Shown: piece by piece, positions 17,634 to 27,168 of the stretch
How the letters are laid out: each line of letters starts with the position of its first letter
Position numbering within the stretch: position 1 is the stretch's first letter
Source of the DNA: Nocardia higoensis
Lineage (GTDB): Bacteria > Actinomycetota > Actinomycetes > Mycobacteriales > Mycobacteriaceae
Direction of reading: 5' to 3'
Assembly: GCF_015477835.1 (NCBI RefSeq)
Contig: NZ_JADLQN010000008.1
Location: forward strand, 33,561 to 97,560
DNA length: 64,000 bases
Position numbers and translations under genes: made by a program
Notes under the pieces: model-generated
Databases searched by the model: none
Told to the model about the DNA's origin: nothing
The model's input: only the letters and a program-made list of their open reading frames with translations

Positions 17634-18887
17634 TCACTGCGCTCGTATTCCTGCCCGCCGCGACTCCAGATCCCGGTTCAGGTCGCGGAAGGCGGTGTAG
17701 TTGGCCAGCACCTCGACCTGCCCCGGCGGACAGGAAGCGATGGCGCGCAACGGATCCGCCACCGTGGTGTGCCGCACGCCCGCGTAGGTGAGCCGGACCG
17801 CGAGGTCGGTGGCGCGTTCGCCCGCGGCGACCACCTGCACGTCCTCGAAGTGCTCGAAACGCACGTCCCACAGCCAGGACAGGTCCTCGCCGTCGGGCAC
17901 CTGGCCGTTGACCGCGATGACCAGTCCGGCCGCCGAGCGGTCGATCATCGACAGGGCCTCCTGCCAGCCCGCCGGGTTCTTCGCCAGCAGCAGCCGGGCG
18001 GAATGCTCGCCGACCTGCACCGTCTTGTAGCGGCCCGCGATCTCGCGCACGGTGCCCGCCGCCACCGCGGCCTTGGCGGGGTCGGCGCCGAGCGCCACCG
18101 CCGCCGCGACGGCCTGGGCCGCGTTACCGCGGTTCGCCCGCCCCGGCAGGGCCAGGTGCAGCGGGTAACGGGTGCTGTCCGGGCCGACCAGGTCCTCGCC
18201 TTCCAGCGACCAATCCGGTTCCGGGCGTTGGAAATCGGTGCCCGTGCTGTGCCAGTGCGCGCCTTCCCAGATGATCGGCTCGCCGCTGCGCGGGCAACTG
18301 GTGGCGTCCATCGCCCAGCCGCTGCCCGCGGCCACCCAGATCACGTTCGGGTGGTCGTAGGCGATGGAGGTCATCAGCACGTCGTCGCAGTTGGCGATGA
18401 CCACCGCCTCGGGGTGCCTGGCCAGGCCCGCGCGCAGCTTGCGTTCGATCATGTTGATCTCGCCGACCCGGTCGAGCTGGTCGCGGCTGAGATTGAGCAG
18501 CACGATCGCGGCGGGCTTCAGCTCGTCGGAGACGTGCGGGAGGTGCAGCTCGTCCACCTCGATGGCGGCCAGCGGCACGCCGGGGTGCTGACTCAGCGCG
18601 GCGACGATGCCCGCGTCCATATTGGCGCCGTCGGCCTGGGTGGCGACCGCGCCGAGCGTGCTCAGCGCGGCGGTGGTCATCCTGGTCGTGGTCGACTTGC
18701 CGTTCGTGCCCGTGATCAGCACCGTCCGGCGGCCGCGACCGAGCTGCGTCATGATCGTCGGGTCGATCTTCAGCGCGATCAGGCCGCCGATCATCGAGCC
18801 GTTGCCGCGACCGGCGCGCCGTGAGGCCCACGACGCCGCCGCCGCGGCTCGCAGGGCGATCCGCCCGCGTATCGAAAAGTCCGCCAC
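17634..18887 (-). CDS. murT: Lipid II isoglutaminyl synthase, Mur-ligase subunit
   Basis: A 417-residue Mur ligase family protein that activates the D-Glu alpha-carboxylate of lipid II with ATP; the GatD partner delivers ammonia. GTG 18887 is chosen to match the family N-terminus (ADFSIRGRIALR); a longer open frame upstream lacks similarity. Markers: P-loop VLITGTNGKSTTTRM, the middle-domain segment AAIEVDELHLPHVSDEL, RDQLDRVGEI and the C-terminal NYTAFRDLNRDL (MurT-specific domain). The zinc-ribbon region of other MurTs keeps only CPRSGE here, with no second CxxC. Ortholog of Rv3712. Confidence 0.93.
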   Translation of the reverse strand: MADFSIRGRIALRAAAAASWASRRAGRGNGSMIGGLIALKIDPTIMTQLGRGRRTVLITGTNGKSTTTRMTTAALSTLGAVATQADGANMDAGIVAALSQHPGVPLAAIEVDELHLPHVSDELKPAAIVLLNLSRDQLDRVGEINMIERKLRAGLARHPEAVVIANCDDVLMTSIAYDHPNVIWVAAGSGWAMDATSCPRSGEPIIWEGAHWHSTGTDFQRPEPDWSLEGEDLVGPDSTRYPLHLALPGRANRGNAAQAVAAAVALGADPAKAAVAAGTVREIAGRYKTVQVGEHSARLLLAKNPAGWQEALSMIDRSAAGLVIAVNGQVPDGEDLSWLWDVRFEHFEDVQVVAAGERATDLAVRLTYAGVRHTTVADPLRAIASCPPGQVEVLANYTAFRDLNRDLESRRAGIRAQ

Positions 18888-19078
18888 GCACGCGAGTGTA
18901 TGTGTGACCGGCGCGGCGGGCGCGTTCCGGGTCGGCGCCCGGATCCGCATCACGCCCCGCGTTCGACACGCACACCGGCGAGCGGCGCTTCGGCGGTGGC
19001 CGCCGCGACCGCTCAGACCGATATGCGGCCGCAGCGGGTCCCGCCCGGCCTTCTCGCCGGCTGGTCCGTGGCAGCTTT
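18888..19078. other. Spacer between murT and the FAD oxidoreductase gene
   Basis: A 191-bp GC-rich spacer. I see no convincing ORF or repeat; it must carry the murT promoter on the minus strand. Confidence 0.4.
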
Positions 19079-20833
19079 TCAGATGTCCAGTACGTTGGGC
19101 AGACCCGCGGCGTAGCGGTCGGCGTCGATGCGGCGCAGCGGCTCCAGTTCGGCGGCGCGGTGCAGGGTGTACATCGCGCACCGAGGAGCGTTCGAGCCGA
19201 TCGTGTCGAGCAGGGCGTTCACGGCGGCGCGTGCGGACTCGTTGGCGCCTTCCATGGTCGCCAGATCCACATTGGTGCGCACGTAATCACCGGCCAGGAA
19301 GAGATTCTCCAGCGCGCCGTGCGGTTCGGGCCGCAGATCCCAGGAGCCCGCGGTGTTGATCAGCAGCGGGTCGGCGTTGGTGTTGCGGCCGGAATCCGCG
19401 TGCCAGACGATCGCGGGGTCCAGGAACCAGGAGTGCAGGTCCGCGTCGTGCAGCAGTTCGGCGCGATCGTTGAGGTGGGCCTTCATCTGCGCCCACGCCT
19501 CGCGGGCGATCTCCTCGGGCGTGCACTCCATCGCGGGCTTGCCGTACAGGATGCCCGGGGTGTGCCAGTCGGAGATGTCCACCGACAGGCAGTCGCGCAC
19601 GGTGCCGTCGCCGTATTCGGGCAGCTTGCGCGCCCACAGGTGATTCTGACTGATGGAGGTCAGCGACCACGGCGAGTCGATGTAGGCGGTGTGACCGGGG
19701 GAGATGTCGGGGCTGGAGCGCAGGTAGTACTGGATTCCGGTCATCCAGTCCACGGTCAGCCGGTTCATACCCTCGAGTTCGGGGCGCACCGCGAGTACGT
19801 CCGGCGACCACAGTTCGCGCGCCTGCTCGGCGGCCAGCGCCACCACGACGTGATCGGCTTCGACGGTGCGGGCCGTGCCGGACTCGTCGACGATGCGCAC
19901 CCCGGTGACCCGCCGGTCGCGGACGTCGAGGCCGCGCACCTCGGCGCCGACGGCGAAGCGCACACCGAGCCCGCGCATGTGCTCGGTCCACGGATCGATC
20001 CAGGTGAGATTGGTGTGGCCGTTGAGCACCCGGTCCAGCGCGCCGTCGTTGCCGATGCCGAGCGGGTTGCCGAGGAACTGCTCGCCCATGGTGCCGATGG
20101 TGCGCACGCTGGCCATATGGTCCTTGGCCGCGACCATGATGCTGGTCAGGGTGCGCGAGAGCAGCGCGCGGAATTCGTGTGAGCGCTCATGGCCGCGCAC
20201 GAAATCCAGCCAGGACATGTACTCCCACTGTCGCAGGCGCCGGGCGTCGCAGCTGGTGTTGAACACCAGCAACCGGTTGGCGAAGAACAGCCCTTCCTCG
20301 GGGGTGATCTTCATCGCGGTCGCCAGTGTGGCTCCCAGAGTCTCGGAGAAGCCGGGCTTGCTCGGATCGGGGGGAGCGCCGAAATCCAGCGCGACCCGGA
20401 AATCCTCGCCGTCGCGGCGGGCGAATCTCGCCTCAGGAACCGCGACCAGGTTGTTCCAGACCCCGTCCGGGTTCGACCCGAACGGAATCCGCCGCATGGT
20501 GTCGGGGATGTGCCGGTAGAAGCCGGGGAAGAAGCGGAAGCCGTGCTCGCCGGGCAGTTCGGGCCGACCGCCGGAGGCGCTGCCGGGGACCGGGATGCTG
20601 CGCGCCTTGCCGCCGAGAGCGCGGCGCTCGTAGACGGTGACCTCGAAACCGCGTTCGGCCAGCTCGTGCGCCGCTGTCAGTCCGGCCACGCCGCCACCGA
20701 GTACCGCGACCCGGTTACCGCCCGCCGCCGCGGAGTATCCGGTTCGCCAGCCCGCGCCCACCGTCATCGCGCCTACCGCCACCGCTCCGCGAAGAACTGT
20801 CCTCCGGGATACGGCCCACCGCTGATCCGCCAT
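19079..20833 (-). CDS. Tat-exported FAD-dependent amine-oxidase-like oxidoreductase
   Basis: A 584-residue protein starting at ATG 20833. The N-terminus has a twin-arginine signal, SRRTVLRGAVAVGAMTVGAG, so a folded flavoprotein is exported. The FAD-binding core begins with RVAVLGGGVAGLTAAHELAERGFEVTVYERR and continues with GEHGFRFFPGFYRHIPDTM, as in phytoene desaturase and hydroxysqualene dehydroxylase relatives. The end has ENLFLAGDYVRTNVDLATMEGANESARAAVNALL, the second FAD contact. The substrate is not predictable; an isoprenoid or hydrophobic amine is likely. It is monocistronic. Confidence 0.8.
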   Translation of the reverse strand: MADQRWAVSRRTVLRGAVAVGAMTVGAGWRTGYSAAAGGNRVAVLGGGVAGLTAAHELAERGFEVTVYERRALGGKARSIPVPGSASGGRPELPGEHGFRFFPGFYRHIPDTMRRIPFGSNPDGVWNNLVAVPEARFARRDGEDFRVALDFGAPPDPSKPGFSETLGATLATAMKITPEEGLFFANRLLVFNTSCDARRLRQWEYMSWLDFVRGHERSHEFRALLSRTLTSIMVAAKDHMASVRTIGTMGEQFLGNPLGIGNDGALDRVLNGHTNLTWIDPWTEHMRGLGVRFAVGAEVRGLDVRDRRVTGVRIVDESGTARTVEADHVVVALAAEQARELWSPDVLAVRPELEGMNRLTVDWMTGIQYYLRSSPDISPGHTAYIDSPWSLTSISQNHLWARKLPEYGDGTVRDCLSVDISDWHTPGILYGKPAMECTPEEIAREAWAQMKAHLNDRAELLHDADLHSWFLDPAIVWHADSGRNTNADPLLINTAGSWDLRPEPHGALENLFLAGDYVRTNVDLATMEGANESARAAVNALLDTIGSNAPRCAMYTLHRAAELEPLRRIDADRYAAGLPNVLDI

Positions 20834-20985
20834 TCGCAATTCGCTGCCCAGCCTCGTCAACCTGCACCGTCGCACACACTGTAGGGATCGGACCAGGGGG
20901 CTATCCCACCCGCCCCCGTTGCGGCCCGCGACCGTCGCCGCCGATCACGGGCCGCGGCCCCGGGCGTCGCACGTTGTCGGCGACA

Positions 20986-21963
20986 CTACCGGGCACCGTT
21001 GCCCACCCGCGCGATTTCGCCTATCCCGTGGGCACTTCCGTCGCCTCGGGCCTGCCCTCGCGAGGGGCGCCGTACTCCCGGTGCCGACACGGTGACGAAA
21101 GCTCCCGTCATCACCACGGCGGCGCCGAACAGCTGTGCCGCCGTGGGGGTCTCGCCGAGCGCCAGCCAGGCGGCGGCGATACCCACCACCGGGACCAGCA
21201 GCGACAGCGGGGCGACGGTACCCGCCGGATAGCGGCTCATCAGGTACGTCCACAGTCCGGAGCCGCCGACCGTGCCGAGGGTCACCAGGTAGGCGAGGCC
21301 GAGCAGGGCTGCGGGCGCGGTCGCGGCACCGAGATCGGTCAGGGCGCGCAGGCCGGTCGCCGGGCCCTCGGTCAGGGCCGACAGGGCGAACAGCGGGACC
21401 GGGGGAATCACGGTCATCCACAAGGTCAGGTGCAGCGGGTTGACCGGCGGCTCGGAGCCGGGCGCGGCGCTCGTCGCCAGCCGTGAGCCGATATTGCCCA
21501 ACGCCCAGCCGAATCCGCCCGCCAGGGTGAGCAGCATCGGCAGCAGCGCCGCCTCGCCCATCCGGTCCGCCCCGATGACCGCGATGCCCGCCGAGGCGAC
21601 CGCCAGACCGATCAGCTGGCGCGGGCGCAGCCGTTCGCGCAGCAGCAGCGCGCCGAGCACCACGGTGAACGGGGCGGAGGTCTGCAACACCAGCGAGGCC
21701 AGGCCGGTCGGCATCCCCGCCCGCATGGCGGTGAACAGGAAGGCGAACTGCAGGATGCCGAATCCGATGCCGTAGAGCAGCAGCCAGCGCAGCGGCGCCG
21801 GTGGGCGCGGCACGAAGATCAGCACCGGGATCGCGAGCACGGCGAAGCGCAGCGCGGCGAAGAACAGGGCGGGGAAATGATCGAGGCCCGCCCGGATGGC
21901 CAGGAAGTTCAGGCCCCAGAGGACGACGACGGCCGAGCCGATCATGCGGTCACGAGTGGTCAC
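20986..21963 (-). CDS. EamA/DMT-family transporter
   Basis: A 325-residue inner-membrane protein with about ten hydrophobic helices and two EamA repeats (first: VVVLWGLNFLAIRAGLDHFP; second begins near LAGGFGWALGNIGSRLA). The loop ERLRPRQLIGLAVASAGI is typical of the family, which exports amino acids and other metabolites. The start is GTG 21963; an internal ATG six codons on is possible. It diverges from a LysR gene with a shared operator-like dyad, so this regulator probably controls it. Confidence 0.85.
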   Translation of the reverse strand: MTTRDRMIGSAVVVLWGLNFLAIRAGLDHFPALFFAALRFAVLAIPVLIFVPRPPAPLRWLLLYGIGFGILQFAFLFTAMRAGMPTGLASLVLQTSAPFTVVLGALLLRERLRPRQLIGLAVASAGIAVIGADRMGEAALLPMLLTLAGGFGWALGNIGSRLATSAAPGSEPPVNPLHLTLWMTVIPPVPLFALSALTEGPATGLRALTDLGAATAPAALLGLAYLVTLGTVGGSGLWTYLMSRYPAGTVAPLSLLVPVVGIAAAWLALGETPTAAQLFGAAVVMTGAFVTVSAPGVRRPSRGQARGDGSAHGIGEIARVGNGAR

Positions 21964-21982
21964 CGGGTGATCGTGAGCCGCT

Positions 21983-22001
21983 CGATTGATCAGAACAATC
22001 G
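21983..22001. promoter_or_regulatory. Dyad in EamA-LysR divergent promoter, candidate LysR site
   Basis: CGATTG-N7-CAATCG is a perfect inverted repeat with 7-bp centre in an AT-rich stretch, 20 bp from the transporter start and 38 bp from the regulator start. Its T-N11-A form fits a LysR box. Confidence 0.5.
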
Positions 22002-22038
22002 AATAATTGTGGACAAATAATGTAGTAGAACTTTACGG

Positions 22039-22989
22039 ATGAGCTGGGAGGGCCGGGTGGGCGACGACGGTGTGGCGGGGCTTACCCCGGGAATGTCCCT
22101 GGAGCGCCTGCGGGTGCTGCGTGCCTTCGCCGATCGGGGCACCGTCGCGGGTGCGGCGGCCCTGCTGTCCATGACGCCCTCGGCGGTCTCGCAGCAATTG
22201 AAGGTGCTGGCCAAGGAGGCTGGTGTCGGCCTGCTCGAACCCGACGGCAGGCGAGTGCGGCTCACCGACGCCGGACACGCCCTGGTGGTGCGTGCCGACG
22301 ACGTGCTCGCCGCGATGGATCGGGCAGCCGCCGAGATGGCGCGCTATCGGGACTGTCCGCGCGGGCGGGTGCGGGTGGCGCTGTTCCCCTCCGGCGCGGC
22401 CCTGCTGCTGCCGCTGGTCCTACCCGCCCTGGCAGGGGGTGAGGTCGATGTCGTCGCCCGCGACGAAGACGTGCCGCCGACCGAAGTGCCGGGGCTGCTC
22501 GCCGACTACGACATCGTGCTGACCCACCGCGACGAGCGCGCCCGTCCGCTGACCGGGCCGCGCGTCGCGAGCCGGTTCCTCATGCGCGAACCCATCGACG
22601 TGGTGGTCGCGCCCGGGCACCGGCTCGCCGGTCAGCGGGCGGTCACCCCGGCCGAACTGGCCGACGAGAGCTGGCTGAGCGTCCGCGGTGGCTTCCCGGT
22701 GGACGACGTCCTCGAATCCATCGCCACCGTCACCGGGGTGCAGCCGCGAATCGCCCAGCGGATCAACGACTTCCGGGCGATCGAGGCGCTGGTCGCGGTG
22801 GGATACGGCGTCGCGTTGATGCCGCGGTTCGCGGTCACGCATCCGGCGCTGGTGGTGCTGCGGCTGTCCGGGGTCCGAGCGGCCCGCCACTACGACCTGG
22901 TCACGCGGCCGCGCGCGGAGAGCCGACCCGCGGTCGCGACCGTTCTCGAGGCCTTCACTCGCGCGGCGCGGCAGATCACCGCGGAGTGA
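22039..22989 (+). CDS. LysR-family transcriptional regulator
   Basis: A 316-residue LTTR. The winged helix reads MSLERLRVLRAFADRGTVAGAAALLSMTPSAVSQQLK and the linker helix LLEPDGRRVRLTDAGHALVVRADDVLAAM; a substrate-binding domain of the type II periplasmic protein fold follows. ATG 22039 lacks a clear ribosome-binding site; ATG 22093 (MSLERL) is an equally good biological start. It is divergent from the EamA exporter, the classic arrangement for a regulator that senses the exported compound. Confidence 0.85.
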   Translation: MSWEGRVGDDGVAGLTPGMSLERLRVLRAFADRGTVAGAAALLSMTPSAVSQQLKVLAKEAGVGLLEPDGRRVRLTDAGHALVVRADDVLAAMDRAAAEMARYRDCPRGRVRVALFPSGAALLLPLVLPALAGGEVDVVARDEDVPPTEVPGLLADYDIVLTHRDERARPLTGPRVASRFLMREPIDVVVAPGHRLAGQRAVTPAELADESWLSVRGGFPVDDVLESIATVTGVQPRIAQRINDFRAIEALVAVGYGVALMPRFAVTHPALVVLRLSGVRAARHYDLVTRPRAESRPAVATVLEAFTRAARQITAE

Positions 22990-23101
22990 GCTGATCAGCC
23001 CCGGCCGCGGCCCCGGGTCGCTCAGGCGCTCCCCTGCACAGAGACCTCGGGACGCCCGCCGTTGTGGTGGCGAGCTCTCGAGCATCGGAGTTCTGCTGTG
23101 C

Positions 23102-24937
23102 TCAGTAGTGCTGGGGCGGGCCTGGGTACTGATACTGCTGTGCGCCCGCGTAACCGAAGTCGTCGGCGACCATGGCGGCCAGCTCCAGCAGAGCGCGCCG
23201 GGTCGGCTTGCTCACCAGCTCCAGGTCGATCTCGGCGCCCTCGGCCAAGTGGTCGTCGAAGGGGACGACCTGCACCGCGCGGGTGCGGTCGAGGAACAGT
23301 TTGCGCAGCTGGTCCAGGTCGACGGTGGAGGCGCCGCGCCGGGAGGCGTTGACCACCACCACGGTTCGCTCGACGAGCTTGCCGTAGCCGTGGTGCTCGA
23401 GCCAGTCCAGGGTCGCCGAGGCGCTGCGCGCGCCGTCGATGGCCGGGGAGGTGACCAGCACCAGTGAGCTGGCCATGTCGAGCACGCCCGCCATCGCCGA
23501 GTGCATCAGGCCGGTACCGCAGTCGGTGAGGATGATGTTGTAGAACGACTGCAGGATGGTGATGGCCTTGCGGTAGTCCGCCTCGCTGAAGGCTTCCGAC
23601 ACCGCCGGATCCTGTTCGGAGGCGAGCACTTCCAGTCGGCTCGGCGCCTGCGAGGTGTGCGCGCGCACGTCGGAGTACCGCGAGATGTGCGGGTCCTCGA
23701 GCAGATTGCGCACCGTGGAGCGGGTCTGGCGCGGCACCCGGTGGGCCAGCGTGCCCAGATCGGGGTTGGCGTCGATCGCGATGACCCGGTCACCGCGCAG
23801 CGAGGCGAAGGTGGAGCCCAGGCCCACGGTGGTGGTGGTCTTGCCGACGCCACCCTTGAGCGACAGGATCGCGATCCGGTAATCGCCGCGCACCGGCTGA
23901 TTGACGCGCTCGACCAGATCGCGGTGCACGATGTCGGCCGCGGATTCGCCGGGGTTGATCATGCCGCCGGAGGCCTTGTGCATGGCGCGCCGCCAGCCGC
24001 TGCGCGGGGCGCGACGGGCGCGCTTGAGCAGGTTCAGGTCGTTGACCGAACCGCCGGGCGAGGACATCTGGCCGTACCCCTGCGGTCCGGCGGGCTGCTG
24101 CCCGAACTGGCCGGGCTGCCCGAATTGCTGCGGCTGACCGGCGTCCTGAGGTCCGCCGGGTTGGCGGCCGAACTGCTCGGGCTGACCGAATTGCTGCGGC
24201 GGCATGCCCGGCGGCAGGCCCGGCGGCGGACCCGGCTGGGGTTGCGGCTGACCGGGCAGGCCGAACTGCTGGTTCTGGTCGAATTGCTGCTGGGCGTGGT
24301 CGAACTGGTGCGGTTGCTGGGGCGGCTGCGTCTGGTCGAACTGCTGCGGCTGGTCGAACTGCTGCGGCTGATCGAACGACTGCGGCTGATCGAACGGCTG
24401 GGGAGCCTGCCCGAACTGCGGTTGCTGGAACTGCTGCGGCCCGTTCTGCCACGGCGGGACCGGCGCGGCGTCCGGGGCGAAACCTGGTGGCGCGAAACCC
24501 TGCTGGGGCGGCATGGGCGGCGCGGCAGGCGGCGGCGGGGGAGCCCAGCTGTAGATGGGATCACCGCTGCCGTTCGGGGCGGCGCCGTGTGGATCGGGAA
24601 CAGGGGCGGACGCTCCCAGCGGCGGTGGCGCGAAGCCGCCCTCCGGCCCGGGAGCGTGCGCGAATTGCCCACTGCCGTAGGCATCGAACTGCTCGGGGGT
24701 GGGCGACTCCGGCCCGGATGCGACCGTGTGACCACCGGTGTTCGAGGAAGCGCTCTGCTCGCCGGGTTCGGCCGGACGCGGTGCGGCCGAGAAGTCGCCG
24801 CGCTCCGCGGAATCCGATTCGGGGCCCGCCTGCTCGTGTTCGTCCTGCGCCGTCGGCGATACGGAGGCTTCGGCCGTGTCCGCCGAATGGCCCTGCAGCC
24901 AGGGCGGAGAGGTCGGATTGTGGTCGTTGTCTGTCAC
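23102..24937 (-). CDS. MinD/ParA-like ATPase with Pro/Gln-rich N-terminal region (EspI-like)
   Basis: About 611 residues from GTG 24937 (GGGGGAA just upstream; ATG 24949 is an alternative). Residues 1 to about 320 are disordered and low in complexity, with repeated QFDQPQ, QFGQP and PPGMPP units. The C-terminal ATPase starts at IAILSLKGGVGKTTTTVGLGS with a deviant Walker A, then AIDANPDLGTLAHRV and the DCGTGLMHSAMAG switch segment. Mycobacterial ESX-linked proteins (EspI/Rv3876 and relatives such as Rv0530) have the same layout and help secretion or positioning at the membrane. No esx genes are nearby, so the partner is unknown. Confidence 0.8.
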   Translation of the reverse strand: MTDNDHNPTSPPWLQGHSADTAEASVSPTAQDEHEQAGPESDSAERGDFSAAPRPAEPGEQSASSNTGGHTVASGPESPTPEQFDAYGSGQFAHAPGPEGGFAPPPLGASAPVPDPHGAAPNGSGDPIYSWAPPPPPAAPPMPPQQGFAPPGFAPDAAPVPPWQNGPQQFQQPQFGQAPQPFDQPQSFDQPQQFDQPQQFDQTQPPQQPHQFDHAQQQFDQNQQFGLPGQPQPQPGPPPGLPPGMPPQQFGQPEQFGRQPGGPQDAGQPQQFGQPGQFGQQPAGPQGYGQMSSPGGSVNDLNLLKRARRAPRSGWRRAMHKASGGMINPGESAADIVHRDLVERVNQPVRGDYRIAILSLKGGVGKTTTTVGLGSTFASLRGDRVIAIDANPDLGTLAHRVPRQTRSTVRNLLEDPHISRYSDVRAHTSQAPSRLEVLASEQDPAVSEAFSEADYRKAITILQSFYNIILTDCGTGLMHSAMAGVLDMASSLVLVTSPAIDGARSASATLDWLEHHGYGKLVERTVVVVNASRRGASTVDLDQLRKLFLDRTRAVQVVPFDDHLAEGAEIDLELVSKPTRRALLELAAMVADDFGYAGAQQYQYPGPPQHY

Positions 24938-25195
24938 AGGTTCCCCCATCTGCTCGTCGAAATCGAGCAGAGAGCTCGGCGCTTGCGTGCGAATCAACGC
25001 TAGCAGGTGGGAGCGGTTGCTCGCAGAGCATGCCCTGGTCGTCGCACGGATGCCCTGGCCTGCTGGTTTCCAGGTTGCGGGCACACGAACAGCGGGCTGC
25101 GGGCATCGCCGAGACGGCCGGACGCGCTGAGATCGCTTACGCCGCTGTCCCTTCGCCCCGCGACGGTGGTGAAGACCGATCGCCGGAGAAACGAC

Positions 25196-25226
25196 GACGG
25201 CCGGGATCGGTGTGATCCCGGCCGTC
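25196..25226 (-). terminator. leuA terminator
   Basis: A perfect 13-bp stem, GACGGCCGGGATC (25196-25208) with GATCCCGGCCGTC (25214-25226), around a five-base loop. In leuA's direction it is followed by GTTTCT, a short T run. It lies 46 bp after the leuA stop. Confidence 0.7.
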
Positions 25227-25271
25227 ATCGAATCTCTCTGGGAGGGAATGCCCCTCGCGTAGCGGAGCGCC

Positions 25272-27089
25272 TCAGCTGGCCCGGTTGACCGCCGAGACCA
25301 CCGCGCGCAGCGAGGCGGTGGTGATGGAGGTGGCGATGCCGACGCCCCAGACCACCTTGTCGCCGATCGCGCATTCCACATACGCGGCCGCCTGGGCATC
25401 GTCACCGGCCGACATCGCGTGCTCGGAGTAATCGAGCACGCGAACGTCGAAACCGACGGCCGCGATCGCGTCGACGAACGCGGCGAGCGGGCCGTTGCCC
25501 TGACCGGTGACCTCCTGCTCGACGCCGTCCACCTTGACCACCGCGGTGATGGAATCGACGCCGCCGTCGGTCTCCGAGGCGGTCACCTTCTGCCGGATGC
25601 GCTCCAGCGGACGGATCGGGGCCAGGTACTCCTCGTGGAAGACGTCCCACATCTCCTTCGGAGTGACCTCGCCGCCCTCGCCGTCGGTGATCCGCTGCAC
25701 CGACTGGGAGAACTCGATCTGCAGCCTGCGCGGCAGCACCAGACCGTGATCGGTCTTCATGATGTAGGCGACGCCGCCCTTGCCCGACTGCGAGTTCACC
25801 CGGATGACGGCCTCGTAGGTGCGGCCCACGTCCTTCGGGTCGATCGGCAGGTAGGGCACCTCCCACACGATGTCGTCGACATCGGCGTCGCGCGCGTCGG
25901 CCGTCGCCTTCATGGCGTCCAGGCCCTTGTTGATGGCGTCCTGGTGGCTGCCGGAGAACGCGGTGTAGACCAGATCGCCGCCGTAGGGATGGCGCTCGTG
26001 CACGGGCAGCTGGTTGCAGTACTCGACCGTGCGTCGGATCTCGTCGATGTCGGAGAAGTTGATCTGCGGGTCGATGCCGCGGGAGAACATGTTCATGCCC
26101 AGGGTCACCAGGCAGACGTTGCCGGTGCGCTCACCGTTGCCGAACAGGCAGCCCTCGATGCGATCGGCGCCCGCCTGGTAGCCGAGTTCGGCGGCGGCCA
26201 CCGCGGTGCCCCGGTCGTTGTGCGGGTGCAGCGACAGCACGATCGATTCGCGGCGGGCCAGGTTGCGGCTCATCCACTCGATCGAGTCGGCGTAGACGTT
26301 GGGGGTGGCCATCTCGACGGTGGCGGGCAGGTTGATGATCAGCGGCTTGTCCGGCGTCGGGGCGATGATCTCGGAGACCGCGTCGCAGACCTCCAGCGCG
26401 TAGTCCAGCTCGGTGCCGGTGTAGGACTCCGGGCTGTACTCGTAGCGCCAGTTGGTGTCGGGGTAGCGCTTCTCGACCTCCAGGCACAGCTTCGCCGCGT
26501 CGGTGGCGATCTTCTTCACCTGTTCGCGATCGGCGCGGAAGACCACGCGCCGCTGCAGGATGGAGGTGGAGTTGTAGAAGTGCACGATCACGTTGGGCGC
26601 GCCCGCGCAGGCCTCGAAGGTGCGCTCGATCAGTTCCTGGCGGGACTGGGTCAGCACCTGGATGGTCACGTCGTCGGGGATCGCGCCGTCCTCGATGATC
26701 TCGCGGACGAAGTCGAAATCGGTCTGGCTGGCGGAGGGGAAGCCGACCTCGATCTCCTTGTAACCCATCCGCACCAGCAGGTCGAACATGCGACGCTTGC
26801 GGGCCGGGCTCATCGGGTCGATCAGGGCCTGGTTGCCGTCACGCAGGTCCACCGCGCACCAGCCCGGCGCGCGGTCGATGACCTTGTCCGGCCAGGTGCG
26901 GTCGAAGGGCGCCGACCCCGCGCCGATCGCCGGGCTGCCGCCCGGGACCTCTTCGGCAAAGGGCCGGTACCGGTAGGCCGGCATCGACGAGTTCTTCTGT
27001 GTGTTCCATGCGGGTTGGTCGGCAGGAGCCGGCTTCGAGGGCGCGGAGATGGTGCGCGAGCCGGATACGAAGGCGTCAGCGGGTGACAT
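25272..27089 (-). CDS. leuA: 2-isopropylmalate synthase
   Basis: A 605-residue long-form enzyme that condenses acetyl-CoA with 2-ketoisovalerate, the first committed step to leucine. ATG 27089 is the start. The TIM barrel holds DLRDGNQALIDPMSPARK (metal/substrate loop), SLHPHNDRGTAVAAAELGYQAGADRIEG (metal-binding His pair) and GSHQDAINKG. The C-terminal LeuA allosteric domain (from about residue 470) mediates leucine feedback. It lacks the tandem repeats of the M. tuberculosis protein (644 residues). A leucine-rich leader peptide and hairpin lie in the 5' leader. Confidence 0.95.
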   Translation of the reverse strand: MSPADAFVSGSRTISAPSKPAPADQPAWNTQKNSSMPAYRYRPFAEEVPGGSPAIGAGSAPFDRTWPDKVIDRAPGWCAVDLRDGNQALIDPMSPARKRRMFDLLVRMGYKEIEVGFPSASQTDFDFVREIIEDGAIPDDVTIQVLTQSRQELIERTFEACAGAPNVIVHFYNSTSILQRRVVFRADREQVKKIATDAAKLCLEVEKRYPDTNWRYEYSPESYTGTELDYALEVCDAVSEIIAPTPDKPLIINLPATVEMATPNVYADSIEWMSRNLARRESIVLSLHPHNDRGTAVAAAELGYQAGADRIEGCLFGNGERTGNVCLVTLGMNMFSRGIDPQINFSDIDEIRRTVEYCNQLPVHERHPYGGDLVYTAFSGSHQDAINKGLDAMKATADARDADVDDIVWEVPYLPIDPKDVGRTYEAVIRVNSQSGKGGVAYIMKTDHGLVLPRRLQIEFSQSVQRITDGEGGEVTPKEMWDVFHEEYLAPIRPLERIRQKVTASETDGGVDSITAVVKVDGVEQEVTGQGNGPLAAFVDAIAAVGFDVRVLDYSEHAMSAGDDAQAAAYVECAIGDKVVWGVGIATSITTASLRAVVSAVNRAS

Positions 27090-27129
27090 GCAATTCTCCA
27101 GGGTGTGGTGGGAATCCCATTGGTGGGTC

Positions 27130-27165
27130 GACCGGCGCGGCGAAACCCCGCGACGGGAGCCGGTC
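27130..27165 (-). promoter_or_regulatory. Hairpin in the leuA leader, candidate attenuator
   Basis: GACCGGC (minus strand, 27165-27159) pairs with GCCGGTC (27136-27130), and an inner GCGG/CCGC stem adds stability. It begins four bases past the leader peptide stop and 41 bp before leuA. A leader ribosome stalled on its Leu codons would alter this fold. Confidence 0.6.
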
Positions 27166-27168
27166 CGA

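Noticed and set aside
25257..25273. Possible second copy of the ask-asd repeat element
   Set aside because: Only the 11-bp GTAGCGGAGCG core is shared; the flanking arms are absent, so it is not called as a repeat copy.
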